Shown here in pieces: positions 39,333 to 51,804 of a DNA stretch of 64,000 nucleotides (positions within the stretch are counted from its first letter, which is position 1; every line of letters starts with the position of its first letter). The DNA lies in NCBI GenBank assembly GCA_004535795.1, contig SPIA01000001.1, forward strand, positions 1 to 64,000. Direction: 5' to 3'. This stretch comes from Gammaproteobacteria bacterium LSUCC0057 (GTDB lineage Bacteria; Pseudomonadota; Gammaproteobacteria; Pseudomonadales; Porticoccaceae). Under the pieces are notes generated by a model. It worked only from the letters and a program-made list of their open reading frames with translations, had not been told where the DNA came from and searched no databases. The translations under genes and the position numbers were made by a program.

Positions 39333-40270
39333 GCGGATTAGCTGCAGCCATGGGACGGGTGGCGCTGCTCTACGGAGGCCACTCTGCTGAGCGCGAGGTG
39401 TCGCTAAAGAGTGGCGCCGCGGTCTTGGCAGCGCTGCGCAGCGAAGGGGTCGATGTCACTGCTATCGACTGTCGCCAAGGGGCGGTGGAGCAGTTGCAAG
39501 CGGGTGGTTTCGATCGCGCCTTTATCGCGTTACACGGCCCCGGTGGTGAGGACGGCAGTATTCAAGGGCTGCTCGATTGGTTGCAGATTCCCTACACCGG
39601 CAGCGGTGTCATGGCATCGTCGCTGGGTATGGATAAGGTGCGTTGTAAACAGCTGTGGCGTGGTGTAGGGCTACCGACCGCCCAGTTTGCCACCCTGACC
39701 GCCGACAGCGATTGGGCGCAGTGCTTGGCTGCTCTCGGCGGCGCGGCCATGGTTAAGCCGGCCCAAGAGGGCTCGAGCATTGGTATGGCGCGCGTCGACA
39801 GTGCTGCGGGTTTAGAAGCTGCTTGGCGCGCAGCGGTACACTACGATGGCCAAGTGTTGGCCGAGGCGCTGCTGCCAGGCCCTGAGTACACGGTGTCGAT
39901 TGTCGGTCGCCAGGTGCTGCCAGCTATTCATATTGAAGTGGCCGGCAGCTTCTATGACTACTCGGCCAAGTACCTCTCCGACACCACCCAATACCACTGC
40001 CCGGCGGCGATTCCAGCGCCGCTCGCCGAGCAGCTGAGTTCGCTGGCGCTGGCGGCTTTTGATGCCATTGGCTGTCGCGGCTGGGGACGGGTCGATTTGA
40101 TGTGCGACCAGCGCGGTGCGCCACAGCTGCTCGAGGTCAACACCGTACCCGGCATGACCGATCACAGTTTGGTACCGATGGCGGCGGCAGCGGCGGGCCT
40201 CAATTTTAGTCAGTTAGTCATGGCTATTTTGTCCACCACTCTCGATGGCGCGACAGGAGGTGGCGTATGA
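39329..40270 (+). CDS. ddlB: D-alanine:D-alanine ligase
   Basis: Ddl makes the D-Ala-D-Ala used by MurF. The 313-residue ATP-grasp enzyme opens [19 protein letters not shown], has [34 protein letters not shown] and the metal site [23 protein letters not shown]. Overlaps murC by four bases. The position between murC and ftsQ is the usual place of ddlB. Confidence 0.98.
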   Translation: MSGLAAAMGRVALLYGGHSAEREVSLKSGAAVLAALRSEGVDVTAIDCRQGAVEQLQAGGFDRAFIALHGPGGEDGSIQGLLDWLQIPYTGSGVMASSLGMDKVRCKQLWRGVGLPTAQFATLTADSDWAQCLAALGGAAMVKPAQEGSSIGMARVDSAAGLEAAWRAAVHYDGQVLAEALLPGPEYTVSIVGRQVLPAIHIEVAGSFYDYSAKYLSDTTQYHCPAAIPAPLAEQLSSLALAAFDAIGCRGWGRVDLMCDQRGAPQLLEVNTVPGMTDHSLVPMAAAAAGLNFSQLVMAILSTTLDGATGGGV

Positions 40271-41034
40271 GCGGCTTGTCGCTGTGGCTCTATCGACTCG
40301 GTCAGTGGCTGGCGCTGGCGGTGGCAGTGGTGGTTTTGGCGCTGCTACTGATCGCCGCCGGGCGTTTTTACCAGCAGCTGGATCGCCCTTTCAGTGATGT
40401 CGTGGTGACCGGCGAGCTGCACTATTTAGAGCGCGAGGCGCTCCGCGAGCAGATCAGCAACTCACTGCAGGGTGGTTTTCTGAGTATTGATCTGGCCGCT
40501 CTGGCGCAGCAGTTGCAGGCCGATCCGTGGGTCGAGCGGGCGCAGCTGCGACGCCGTTGGCCGGCACAGTTAGAGGTTGAAATTAGCGAAGAGCGGCCGG
40601 TGGCGCGCTGGGGCGAGCGCGGCTTTCTCAACCACGCCGGCCAGCCGCTTGAGGCGTTGATCAGCGCCAAACTCGACGACCTGCCATTGCTCAGCGGCGA
40701 CGCTGACAGCGCCGCCGAGCTGGTCGCCAGCTATCAGTTGATCGCCAGCCTTATCGCCCGCAGTGGCCACCGCGTCGCGCAGCTCAGCCGCGACAGTCGC
40801 GGCGGTTGGCAGCTGACAACTCGCAGTGGCATCGAGGTAGCGCTCGGCCGCCAGCAGCTGGCGGACAAGCTGCGTCGCTTCAACGCTATCTGGCAGCAGC
40901 AGTTGGTGCATTACGCCGGGCAAATTGCCCGAGTCGATCTGCGCTATCCCAACGGCGCTGCGGTGGCGTGGCGCGATAGCGCCAAGCGCATCGGTGCGCT
41001 AGATCGACAACAATATTTTATGGTTAGAGGGTAG
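40267..41034 (+). CDS. ftsQ: Cell division protein FtsQ
   Basis: FtsQ (255 residues) links early and late divisome proteins. It has a short cytosolic part, one membrane helix (LALAVAVVVLALLLIAAGRF), a POTRA domain (FSDVVVTGELHYLEREALREQI to ERAQLRRRWPAQLEVEISEE) and a beta domain with the closing RVDLRYPNGAAVAW. Overlaps ddlB by four bases and lies four bases before ftsA. Confidence 0.97.
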   Translation: MSGLSLWLYRLGQWLALAVAVVVLALLLIAAGRFYQQLDRPFSDVVVTGELHYLEREALREQISNSLQGGFLSIDLAALAQQLQADPWVERAQLRRRWPAQLEVEISEERPVARWGERGFLNHAGQPLEALISAKLDDLPLLSGDADSAAELVASYQLIASLIARSGHRVAQLSRDSRGGWQLTTRSGIEVALGRQQLADKLRRFNAIWQQQLVHYAGQIARVDLRYPNGAAVAWRDSAKRIGALDRQQYFMVRG

Positions 41035-41038
41035 AGGC

Positions 41039-42280
41039 ATGGCTAGCTCAACAAGTGACAACATGATTGTCGGTCTGGATATCGGTACCTCCAAGGTGGT
41101 CGCTATCGTCGCGGCGCTCAGCGACGACGGTGAACTGGAAATCGTCGGCACCGGCATGGCGCCATCGACCGGTTTGAAAAAAGGCGTTGTGGTCAATATC
41201 GAGGCGACCGTCGACTCTATTCGCCGCGCCATTGAGGAGGCCGAACTGATGGCCGGCTGCTCTATCCACTCCGTCTACGCCGGTATTGCCGGCTCGCATA
41301 TCCGCAGTCTCAACTCGCACGGTATTGTCGCCATCAAAGATCGCGAAGTGCAGGAGCTCGATATTGAGCGGGTGATCGATGCCGCCCGCGCGGTGGCGAT
41401 CCCCGCCGATCAGGAGATTCTCCATGTGGTGCCCCAGGAGTACATCATCGATAACCAAGAGGGTGTCCGCGAGCCGATCGGGATGTCCGGTGTGCGTCTC
41501 GAGGCCAAGGTGCACTTGGTCACCTGTGCTGCCAATGCGGTACAAAATATCAAGAAGTGCATCCGCCGCTGCGGGCTCGAGGTCGAGGAGATTATTCTCG
41601 AGCAGCTCGCCTCGGCCCACGCGGTATTGACTGAAGACGAAAAACAGCTCGGTGTAGCGATCGTCGATATCGGTGGCGGTACCGCCGATATCGCCATCTA
41701 TACCGACGGCGCCATTCGCCACACCGGCGTCATCCCAGTGGCCGGTGACCAAGTTACTAACGACATCGCCATGGCGCTGCGCACACCGACGCCGCATGCC
41801 GAAGAGTTGAAGATCAAGTACGCCTGTGCGCTGGCCAAACTGGCCGGTGCCGACGAGACCATTAAGGTGCCCAGTGTCGGCGATCGCCAACCGCGCTCGC
41901 TGTCGCGGCAGGCGCTGGCGGAAGTGGTGGAGCCGCGCTACGAAGAGCTGTTTACGCTGATTCAGTCGGAGCTGCGGCGCAGCGGCTTTGAGGAGCTGAT
42001 CGCCGCGGGGCTGGTGATTACCGGTGGTACCGCAAAAATGGAGGGTGCCGTCGAACTGGCCGAAGAGATATTCCATGTGCCGGTGCGAATCGGCACCCCG
42101 CAATCGGTGGTCGGGCTCTCCGACATTGTCAACAACCCGATCTACGCCACCGGCGTCGGTCTGTTGCACTACGGTGCCAAACGTCAGCGCCAGCAGAGTA
42201 AACGCCGGCGGCGCGGCGGCTCGGCCAGCGGTGAAAGTGGTTGGAGCAAATTTAAACAGTGGTTGCAGGGCGGGGTTTAG
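41039..42280 (+). CDS. ftsA: Cell division protein FtsA
   Basis: FtsA is the actin-like protein that tethers FtsZ filaments to the membrane. The 413-residue protein has IVGLDIGTSKVVAIVA, the 1C domain, the phosphate loop VDIGGGTADIAIY, and ends WSKFKQWLQGGV, the amphipathic membrane-targeting helix. A GAGG ribosome site lies just upstream. Confidence 0.98.
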   Translation: MASSTSDNMIVGLDIGTSKVVAIVAALSDDGELEIVGTGMAPSTGLKKGVVVNIEATVDSIRRAIEEAELMAGCSIHSVYAGIAGSHIRSLNSHGIVAIKDREVQELDIERVIDAARAVAIPADQEILHVVPQEYIIDNQEGVREPIGMSGVRLEAKVHLVTCAANAVQNIKKCIRRCGLEVEEIILEQLASAHAVLTEDEKQLGVAIVDIGGGTADIAIYTDGAIRHTGVIPVAGDQVTNDIAMALRTPTPHAEELKIKYACALAKLAGADETIKVPSVGDRQPRSLSRQALAEVVEPRYEELFTLIQSELRRSGFEELIAAGLVITGGTAKMEGAVELAEEIFHVPVRIGTPQSVVGLSDIVNNPIYATGVGLLHYGAKRQRQQSKRRRRGGSASGESGWSKFKQWLQGGV

Positions 42281-42299
42281 TCAGTTTTATAGGTCGAGT

Positions 42300-42325
42300 C
42301 GTGACGCTGTCACGGAATTTTTTTT
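42300..42325 (+). terminator. Terminator-like hairpin between ftsA and ftsZ
   Basis: CGTGAC (42300-42305) and GTCACG (42309-42314) form a perfect 6-bp stem with a 3-base loop; after GAA comes a run of eight T (42318-42325). The ftsZ start is 24 bases further on. The short stem and 3-base gap suggest a weak, partial terminator or pause site rather than a full stop. Confidence 0.55.
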
Positions 42326-42349
42326 GAGGCGCAACAAGAGGGTAAAACC

Positions 42350-43543
42350 ATGAGTATATTTGAACTAGTCGATGATGTTCCCAAGAACGCGGTCATTAAA
42401 GTGGTCGGCGTCGGCGGCGGTGGTGGCAACGCCGTGCGCCATATGATCGAAAATGGCATTGAGGGGGTACATTTTATTTGTGCCAACACCGATGCGCAGT
42501 CGCTCAACGATCTGGATAACGCCACGGTGCTGCAGCTGGGTAGTGGTCTCACCAAAGGGCTGGGCGCTGGCGCCAACCCCGAGATCGGCCGTCAGGCGGC
42601 GCTGGAAGACAAAGACCGCATTGCCCAGGCGCTGGAGGGGGCCGATATGGTCTTTATCACTGCCGGTATGGGCGGTGGCACCGGTACCGGCGCGGCGCCA
42701 GTGATCGCCGAAGTGGCCAAGCAGATGGGGATCCTCACCGTCGGTGTGGTCACCCGGCCGTTTGCCTTTGAGGGGCGCAAGCGCATGGCGATCGCCCAAG
42801 AGGGGATTACCATGCTCAAAGAGCGGGTCGACTCATTGATTATTGTCCCCAACGAGAAGCTGTTGCAGGTGTTGGGCAAAGATATGACGGTGATCGAGGC
42901 GTTTAAACAAGCCAACGGCGTGCTCGACGGCGCGGTGCAGGGGATCACCGATTTAATCCTGCTCGACGGACTGATCAACGTCGACTTTGCCGATGTCCGC
43001 ACGGTGATGTCGGAAATGGGCATGGCGATGATGGGCACTGGCACCGCCAGCGGTCCCGACCGCGCCGAGATGGCTGCTGAAGCGGCGATCCGCTGCCCGC
43101 TGTTGGAAGATGTCGATCTGCAGGGCGCACGCGGTATTTTGGTTAACATTACCAGTGGCTACGATCTGACACTGGGCGAGTTTGAAGTGGTCGGCGATAC
43201 GATTCGCCAGTTCGCCGACGAAGATGCGACCATTATTGTCGGCAGTGTTTTCAATCCGGAGATCTCCGACCAACTGCGCGTTACCGTGGTCGCTACCGGG
43301 CTGACACCGCCGATGGCCAAAACCGGACCCAGCAAGGTGATTCAAGGGGGTGCCAGCACGCCGCCGGTCGGTAAAGACGGCACGCCGGATTACACCGCGT
43401 TAGACCTGCCGGTCGCGGTGCGCGGTGCCAGTGGCCGCACGCGCGGCGGCGCTAGCGCAGCGGCCCCCGATCTCGCCACCGCCCCAGAGCTGGATCACGA
43501 CTTTCTCGATGTGCCGGCGTTCCTGCGCCGTCAGGCCGACTAG
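42350..43543 (+). CDS. ftsZ: Cell division GTPase FtsZ
   Basis: FtsZ (397 residues) polymerises into the division ring. The nucleotide-binding half has [15 protein letters not shown] and the tubulin signature GGGTGTG (108-114); the catalytic T7 loop is [12 protein letters not shown] variable linker leads to the C-terminal peptide [12 protein letters not shown] that binds FtsA and ZipA. A GAGGG ribosome site precedes the ATG. Confidence 0.99.
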   Translation: MSIFELVDDVPKNAVIKVVGVGGGGGNAVRHMIENGIEGVHFICANTDAQSLNDLDNATVLQLGSGLTKGLGAGANPEIGRQAALEDKDRIAQALEGADMVFITAGMGGGTGTGAAPVIAEVAKQMGILTVGVVTRPFAFEGRKRMAIAQEGITMLKERVDSLIIVPNEKLLQVLGKDMTVIEAFKQANGVLDGAVQGITDLILLDGLINVDFADVRTVMSEMGMAMMGTGTASGPDRAEMAAEAAIRCPLLEDVDLQGARGILVNITSGYDLTLGEFEVVGDTIRQFADEDATIIVGSVFNPEISDQLRVTVVATGLTPPMAKTGPSKVIQGGASTPPVGKDGTPDYTALDLPVAVRGASGRTRGGASAAAPDLATAPELDHDFLDVPAFLRRQAD

Positions 43544-43576
43544 TCGAGCGGCTCAGCGGTCCGCGCAGTGAGCGCG

Positions 43577-43638
43577 GCAGACCACCTCCCAGCGCGTGCG
43601 CCTCACGCATTTACCTTGGCGCTGCGGGGGTGGTCTGC
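43577..43638 (+). promoter_or_regulatory. Long inverted repeat between ftsZ and lpxC
   Basis: Arms 43577-43589 and 43626-43638 pair over 13 positions with one G-U. The 36 bases between them hold a smaller 5-bp hairpin. No T-run follows. It could be an mRNA processing or stability element separating ftsZ from lpxC. Confidence 0.5.
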
Positions 43639-43671
43639 TACCATTGCGCGATTTAATTTGAGACCCTTGGC

Positions 43672-44574
43672 ATGCTGTTGCAGCGAACCTTAAAACAGAC
43701 CGTGCGCGCCACCGGCGTCGGCCTTCACTCCGGTGAGAAGGTCTACCTCGCCCTGCACCCCGCGCCGGTCGACAGCGGGATTACTTTTCGGCGCAGCGAC
43801 CTGGTGCCGGCAGTCGATATCGTCGGGCGCGCCGATCGGGTCGGCGACACCACCCTGTCGACCTCGCTGTTCAATGGCGAGGCGCGGGTCTCTACCGTCG
43901 AACATCTCGTCTCAGCGCTGGCCGGCTTTGGTGTCGACAACGTTATCGTCGAGCTCTCCGCTGCGGAAGTGCCGATTATGGATGGCAGCGCCGCCGATTT
44001 TGTCTTTCTGCTCGAGGCGGCCGGCACGGTTGAACAGCCGGCGGCGAAAAAGTTTGTCAAGATTCTCCGCGAGGTACGGGTCGAGCAAGAGGACAAGTGG
44101 GCCAGTTTTAGCCCTTATGACGGCTTTAAACTGAACTTTGAAATTGAGTTTGACCACCCGGTGTTTCGCGACCGCGGCCTCACCGCCTCTGTGGAGTTCT
44201 CCACCGACAGCTTTATCGAGCAGGTCAGCCGTGCCCGCACCTTTGGCTTTATGCACGAGATAGAGTATCTGCGCTCGGTTGGCCTGGTGCGCGGCGGCAG
44301 TCTGGCCAACGCGGTGGTGGTCGATCGCGAGTCGATCCTCAACGAAGAGGGGCTGCGCAGCGAGGACGAGTTTGTCAAACACAAGATCCTCGATGCGATC
44401 GGCGATCTCTATCTGCTCGGCCACTGCGTGCTCGGCGAGTATCGCGCCGTCAAGTCCGGCCACGGTCTCAACAATGCCCTGGTGCGCGCGCTGTTAGCCT
44501 CGCCACAGAGCTGGCAGTACGTCACCTTTGACGACGCCAGCCAAGCCCCTGTCCACTACCGCTTGGCGGGTTGA
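43672..44574 (+). CDS. lpxC: UDP-3-O-acyl-GlcNAc deacetylase LpxC
   Basis: LpxC performs the committed step of lipid A synthesis. The 300-residue zinc enzyme has [21 protein letters not shown], the zinc-binding His in [11 protein letters not shown], and the C-terminal [21 protein letters not shown] with further zinc and catalytic residues. Last gene of the dcw block; levels are set by FtsH degradation in enterics, which the sequence does not show. Confidence 0.98.
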   Translation: MLLQRTLKQTVRATGVGLHSGEKVYLALHPAPVDSGITFRRSDLVPAVDIVGRADRVGDTTLSTSLFNGEARVSTVEHLVSALAGFGVDNVIVELSAAEVPIMDGSAADFVFLLEAAGTVEQPAAKKFVKILREVRVEQEDKWASFSPYDGFKLNFEIEFDHPVFRDRGLTASVEFSTDSFIEQVSRARTFGFMHEIEYLRSVGLVRGGSLANAVVVDRESILNEEGLRSEDEFVKHKILDAIGDLYLLGHCVLGEYRAVKSGHGLNNALVRALLASPQSWQYVTFDDASQAPVHYRLAG

Positions 44575-45539
44575 GCAGACCATTGCGCAGCGCGAAATCT
44601 AACCCCCATACACTGCCCAGTTGGCAGCGCAGCTGGCAGGAGTTTAATGCTCTGGCCAGCCCATTGAGCAAACTGATGCTGTCGCTCTGTCTGGTCGGGG
44701 TGCCGCTGGCGATCGGCAGTTGGATCGGCGCCCAAGTAAACGAGAGCCGCTGGGAGAACCGTCTCACTCGCGAACTGGCTGAGCTGCGCCAAAGTGCCGC
44801 CGACGACCAGCGCGAGTTAAATCGCCTTGCCGCAAGCCAGCAGCGCCATCTGCACGCGGTATCGGCGAAATTGGCCGAGCTGCGTGCGCGGCTGCTGCGG
44901 CTCGATGCGCTCGGCGAACAGCTGCTCGAGGTTGGCGGTATCGCGGCCAGCGAGTTTGATTTTAGTGTCGCTCCCGGCGTCGGTGGCGCACTGCTAACCG
45001 GCCAGGGCTTTAACGCTTCCTCGACCACCGAGAGCCTCGACAGCCAGCTGCGCGCGCTGGCCAGCCAGCTCGCCGATCGCACCACAGCGCTGACCGCGCT
45101 GCAGGGCGTGCTCGCCGAACAGCAGTGGCAGCGGCGCACCACTCTGTCGGGTAAACCGGTTGCCAGCGGTTGGCTGTCGTCGCCGTTCGGGCTGCGCACC
45201 GACCCATTTTTGGGTGATGAGCGCTTTCACGCCGGGGTCGATTTTGCCGCCCGCGCCGGTACCGCGGTGGTGGCAGTCGCCTCTGGGGTAGTCACCTACA
45301 GCGGTCCGCGCTACGGTTATGGCACCATGGTCGAGATTGACCACGGCGGTGGCTTGGTGACCCGGTATGCCCACAACCAGAGCAATCTAGTTGAGGTTGG
45401 CGAGCCGGTGGTCAAAGGTGCTGCCATCGCCAAGGTCGGCAGCTCTGGGCGCTCAACCGGCCCCCATGTCCATTTTGAACTGCTGCGCGACGGCCGCGCG
45501 GTCGACCCCGCCACCTACCTGCAACAGACCCCGCACTAA
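44571..45539 (+). CDS. M23 family peptidase (LytM type), membrane anchored
   Basis: This 322-residue protein has an N-terminal membrane helix ([20 protein letters not shown], about 35-54), a periplasmic coiled coil (about 60-125), a linker and a C-terminal LytM domain. The zinc ligands are visible as HAGVDFA (His, Asp) and HVHFELL (His-x-His). It should cut peptidoglycan cross-links or act as an amidase activator; the metal site looks intact, favouring an enzyme. TTG start overlapping the lpxC stop. The lpxC-M23-secA order is also found in Pseudomonas. Confidence 0.88.
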   Translation: MSRPLRSAKSNPHTLPSWQRSWQEFNALASPLSKLMLSLCLVGVPLAIGSWIGAQVNESRWENRLTRELAELRQSAADDQRELNRLAASQQRHLHAVSAKLAELRARLLRLDALGEQLLEVGGIAASEFDFSVAPGVGGALLTGQGFNASSTTESLDSQLRALASQLADRTTALTALQGVLAEQQWQRRTTLSGKPVASGWLSSPFGLRTDPFLGDERFHAGVDFAARAGTAVVAVASGVVTYSGPRYGYGTMVEIDHGGGLVTRYAHNQSNLVEVGEPVVKGAAIAKVGSSGRSTGPHVHFELLRDGRAVDPATYLQQTPH

Positions 45540-45650
45540 TTCGCGCGCTCTGCGCAGCGCGCTGGCAGCTCGGCTGTTTGCGCTGCTGCGCTGCCTTGCT
45601 CGGTGCCCTGGTGTGGCACCTGAAATCCAGTCTGTGATACGAGTTTTCTC

Positions 45651-48401
<2,751 letters not shown>

Positions 48402-48436
48402 CCGCCCGTTGGCGCAGCGCACGATAGGAGTTTTCG

Positions 48437-49645
48437 ATGGCCACCGGTTCAGCGCAGTTAGCCCCTCTCCACCCAATTGCGGGGGTGCGGCTCGGCTCGG
48501 CAATGGCGGGTATTAAAAAACCCAACCACCGCGATACGCTGTTGATCGAGATTGCCGCCGGCAGCGCAGTCGCCGCCGTGTTCACCCGCAACGCTTTTTG
48601 TGCGGCACCGGTGCAGCTGGCCAAGCGCCATCTCGATGCGGCGCAGCCGAGCTACCTGCTAGTCAATACCGGCAACGCCAACGCCGGCACCGGAGACGAA
48701 GGACTGCGCGCTGCCGAGCAGAGTTGCGCGGCGGTGGCGCAGCTCTGTCAGGTTGCTGCCGAGCAGGTGTTGCCGTTCTCAACGGGTGTGATCGGCGAGC
48801 ACCTACCCGTGGCTAAACTGACTGCTGCGCTGCCGGCGGCCAAAGACGATCTCAGTGAGTGCGGCTGGTTGACAGCGGCATCGACCATTCTCACCACCGA
48901 TACCCGCGCCAAGGCGGCCAGCCGCCAGTTCTCTCTGTGTGGCGAGACCGTCACCCTCACCGGTATCTGTAAGGGCTCGGGGATGATTAAGCCGAACATG
49001 GCGACCATGCTCGGCTACGTCGCCACTGATGCAGCGATTGCTCAGCCGCTGTTGCAGCAGCTGTTGCGCGAGGCCGTTGAGGGGTCGTTTAACCGCATTA
49101 CTGTCGACAGCGACACCTCCACCAATGACGCGGTGGTGCTTATAGCCACAGGTCGCAGTGGCGTGGCGGTCGATGCCGACAACTGCGCCGAGTTTGCCGG
49201 CCAGCTCAATGCGCTGATGTTGGAGTTGGCGCAGTCGATCATTCGCGACGGCGAGGGGGCGAGTAAGTTTGTCGCTGTCACAGTGGCGTCGGCAGCGACC
49301 CAGAGCGAGGCGTTAGCGGCCGCCTATGCGGTGGCAGAATCGCCTCTGGTCAAGACCGCGCTGGCCGCGTCCGATCCCAACTGGGGGCGTATCTTGGCGG
49401 CAGTGGGTCGCGCCGGTATCGACGATTTAGCGGTCGATAAGATTGCCGTCAGCCTCAACGGGGTGAAAATTGTCGAGCGCGGCGGCCGCGCGGCGAGTTA
49501 CACCGAAGCGGCCGGCCAAGCGGCGATGGCCGCAGAAGATATCGCTATCGATATCGAGTTGCACCGCGGTGTAGTGGCCGAGACGGTCTGGACTTGTGAT
49601 CTCACCTACGAGTACGTGCGCATCAATGCCGAATACCGCACCTGA
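48437..49645 (+). CDS. argJ: Bifunctional ornithine acetyltransferase/N-acetylglutamate synthase
   Basis: ArgJ recycles the acetyl group from N-acetylornithine to glutamate. The 402-residue precursor cuts itself before Thr190 in KGSGMIKPNMATML, giving alpha and beta chains with the Thr as nucleophile. TGVIGEHLPVAKL is the oxyanion-side signature. Presence of ArgJ means the arginine route here is the cyclic one, fitting argD and argF in the window. Whether it is mono- or bifunctional cannot be decided. An AGGAG site lies before the ATG. Confidence 0.97.
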   Translation: MATGSAQLAPLHPIAGVRLGSAMAGIKKPNHRDTLLIEIAAGSAVAAVFTRNAFCAAPVQLAKRHLDAAQPSYLLVNTGNANAGTGDEGLRAAEQSCAAVAQLCQVAAEQVLPFSTGVIGEHLPVAKLTAALPAAKDDLSECGWLTAASTILTTDTRAKAASRQFSLCGETVTLTGICKGSGMIKPNMATMLGYVATDAAIAQPLLQQLLREAVEGSFNRITVDSDTSTNDAVVLIATGRSGVAVDADNCAEFAGQLNALMLELAQSIIRDGEGASKFVAVTVASAATQSEALAAAYAVAESPLVKTALAASDPNWGRILAAVGRAGIDDLAVDKIAVSLNGVKIVERGGRAASYTEAAGQAAMAAEDIAIDIELHRGVVAETVWTCDLTYEYVRINAEYRT

Positions 49646-50063
49646 ACCCGGTTACATCGCCGTTGCGGCGGCGGTTATTGTCGATGGCACAGGTCGCTGT
49701 CTGCTCAGTTACCGCCACTCCGGTCAGCACCAAGGCGACTGCTGGGAGTTTCCCGGCGGCAAATTAGAGCCGGGCGAGAGCGCCGAGCAAGCGCTGCGCC
49801 GCGAGCTGCACGAGGAGCTGGGTATTACTGCCGAGATTGGGCCGCTGCTGCACCAGCAGCAACACCGCTACAGCGATAAGAGCGTGCAGTTGTTTTTCTT
49901 TCAGGTGGAGCGCTGGCGCGGTGAGCCGACCGGTCGCGAGGGGCAGCCGCTCAGTTGGCAGCATGTTGCAGCGCTAAAGCCCGAGCAGTTCCCGGCCGCC
50001 AACCGGGAGTTGGTGGCGCAATTGCAGCGCGCAGAGCGATCGCCCAGCGCCGCGCGCGACTAA
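49626..50063 (+). CDS. mutT: 8-oxo-dGTP pyrophosphatase MutT-type Nudix
   Basis: This 145-residue protein has a complete Nudix box (GGKLEPGESAEQALRRELHEELGI) and the WEFPGGK context typical of MutT, which cleans oxidised dGTP from the nucleotide pool. The ATG of MPNTAPEPGYI overlaps argJ by 20 bases; the frame is open 10 codons further upstream. The stop is two bases from that of the convergent yacG. Confidence 0.93.
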   Translation: MPNTAPEPGYIAVAAAVIVDGTGRCLLSYRHSGQHQGDCWEFPGGKLEPGESAEQALRRELHEELGITAEIGPLLHQQQHRYSDKSVQLFFFQVERWRGEPTGREGQPLSWQHVAALKPEQFPAANRELVAQLQRAERSPSAARD

Positions 50064-50065
50064 CG

Positions 50066-50272
50066 CTAAATCTCGCTGTCGCCGCTGCCGTAGAGCTCAT
50101 CGATCAAACTGGGGTCAGTGATCGGTTCTCCGGGCAGAGTGAACGACTCGCTAGCCCACTCGCCAAAATCGATCTGTTGGCAGCGCTGGCTGCAGAACGG
50201 TCGGTATGGGTAGTCTTCACTCCACTGCACGGTGGTCTTGCAGGTAGGGCATGGCAAAGTGGTCGGCTTCAC
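50066..50272 (-). CDS. yacG: DNA gyrase inhibitor YacG
   Basis: YacG (68 residues) is a zinc protein that binds GyrB and blocks DNA binding by gyrase. Four Cys ligands are at 8, 11, 27 and 31 (CPTC, FCSQRC), with an acidic C-terminal tail. It overlaps coaE by four bases; the coaE-yacG pair is conserved next to pilD in gammaproteobacteria. Confidence 0.97.
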   Translation of the reverse strand: MKPTTLPCPTCKTTVQWSEDYPYRPFCSQRCQQIDFGEWASESFTLPGEPITDPSLIDELYGSGDSEI

Positions 50273-50898
50273 GATCTGTTCTCCTGTTTAGCGGCGCGGC
50301 TGCGAGCAGATAACTGTTGGTGCAGCTGTTCGACGCGCAGCGCCAGCTCGGCGGCACCGGCACTGTTGTCGACGACTAGGTCGGCGCGCGCCAACCGCTC
50401 ACTGCGCGGCAGCTGCGCGTCAATGATGCGCTGTATCTGGGCGCGGCTGTTGCCATCGCGCAGAGCGGCGCGTGCCAGCTGTTGGTGTGGATCGCTGTCG
50501 ACCACCACCACTAGATGACAGCGCTGATGCTGGTCGGTCTCCAGTAGCAGCGGGCTCTCCAGCACACAGTAGGGCGGCGCTGCAGCAGCTAATTGTCGGC
50601 TCAGCTCAGCACCGATCAGCGGGTGAGTGAGCTGCTCGAGCCACTGTTTGGCGGCGGGCTGCTGAAAGATGATGTCGCGCAGCGCAGCGCGATTGAGTGC
50701 GCCGTTGTCGAGCAGCAGCTCAGGGCCAAAATGGTCGGCAATAGCGGCTAGCGCCGGCTGCCCGACGGCGACCACTTGGCGCGCCACTTGATCGGCGTCG
50801 ACCACGGTAATGCCATAGTTGCGCAACTGCTCGGCGACGGTGCTCTTGCCGGAGCCAATGCCGCCGGTGAGACCGACAATAAACGGGGTTTTATCCAC
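50269..50898 (-). CDS. coaE: Dephospho-CoA kinase
   Basis: CoaE phosphorylates dephospho-CoA, the last step of CoA synthesis. The 209-residue kinase has the P-loop [17 protein letters not shown] near the start and [13 protein letters not shown] place the start at a GTG (50898) with GGAGG upstream, overlapping the pilD stop by 8 bases; the frame stays open 43 codons upstream but that part lies inside pilD and is not kinase-like. Confidence 0.95.
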   Translation of the reverse strand: MDKTPFIVGLTGGIGSGKSTVAEQLRNYGITVVDADQVARQVVAVGQPALAAIADHFGPELLLDNGALNRAALRDIIFQQPAAKQWLEQLTHPLIGAELSRQLAAAAPPYCVLESPLLLETDQHQRCHLVVVVDSDPHQQLARAALRDGNSRAQIQRIIDAQLPRSERLARADLVVDNSAGAAELALRVEQLHQQLSARSRAAKQENRS

Positions 50899-51781
50899 CG
50901 AGTCCTCCCCATAGCCAGCGGCTAAACTGCTCTTGAGCGAACAGCAACAGCACTGCTGCGATCGCCAAAAAGGGGCCAAACGGGATCTGCTGGAGACGCT
51001 GCAGACGCCCCGCAGTGCGCGCGGCAATACCCACTGCGCTGCCTAGCGTCGAGGCGATCAACAGCCCCAGCAGCACTCCCTCAAGGCCAAACCATGCGCC
51101 CAGTGCCGCGGTGTATTTAAAATCGCCGTAGCCCATCGCCTCGCGGCCAGTCAGCCACTTAACCAGCCAGTAGAGCAGCCACAGCGCGCCGTAACCGACG
51201 GCGGCCCCCACTACCGCATCGCTCAGTGGTGCGAACCGCGCTGAGAGATTGGCCAGCAGCCCCAGCCACAGCAGCCCTAGCGTCAGCGGATCGGGCAGCA
51301 GTAGGTGCTCGCTGTCGATAGCAAACAATATCAGCGACAGGCCGATCAGCGCGGTGGCAAATAGCGCGTCACTGGTGAAGCCAAAATGCCAGACTGCGGC
51401 GCTAACCAGCACAGCGTTGCAGAGTTCCAACGCCGGGTAGCGCCAGTGGATCGCTGCGGCGCAGTGACGGCAGCGCCCGCGCAGCAGCAGATAACTGAGC
51501 AGCGGAATATTGTCGCGCGCAGCGATGGGCTGTTGGCAGTGCGGGCAGAGCGAGCGCGGCAGCCACAGATTAAATGGCGGCGCAGGCTCCGCCGTCACAG
51601 TCGGCGCCAGTAGCTGTTGGCACTGCTGTTGCCAGTCGCGGTTGAGCATCACCGGCAGACGGGCCACCACCACATTGTAAAAGCTGCCCAGCAGTGCGCC
51701 GCACAGCGCTACTGCGGCTAGCAGCCATAGCGGGTAGGCGGCGGCGAGGCTGTTGATTGACTCCCAGCTGCTGGTGGGCAT
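50891..51781 (-). CDS. pilD: Prepilin peptidase/N-methyltransferase PilD
   Basis: PilD cuts the leader of type IV prepilins and pseudopilins and methylates the new N-terminal Phe. The 296-residue membrane protein has the zinc-binding pair of CxxC motifs (SLCPHCQQP and GRCRHCAAA), then the two catalytic aspartates in AIDSEHLLLPD and GYGDFKYTAALG. Third gene of pilB-pilC-pilD on the minus strand. Confidence 0.97.
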   Translation of the reverse strand: MPTSSWESINSLAAAYPLWLLAAVALCGALLGSFYNVVVARLPVMLNRDWQQQCQQLLAPTVTAEPAPPFNLWLPRSLCPHCQQPIAARDNIPLLSYLLLRGRCRHCAAAIHWRYPALELCNAVLVSAAVWHFGFTSDALFATALIGLSLILFAIDSEHLLLPDPLTLGLLWLGLLANLSARFAPLSDAVVGAAVGYGALWLLYWLVKWLTGREAMGYGDFKYTAALGAWFGLEGVLLGLLIASTLGSAVGIAARTAGRLQRLQQIPFGPFLAIAAVLLLFAQEQFSRWLWGGLGG

Positions 51782-51804
51782 CGGCTCTCCTTGGTGGTTG
51801 CGGC

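Noticed and set aside
41048-42169. 373-codon minus-strand frame inside ftsA
   Set aside because: Antisense shadow with no family similarity; ftsA is unmistakable on the plus strand.
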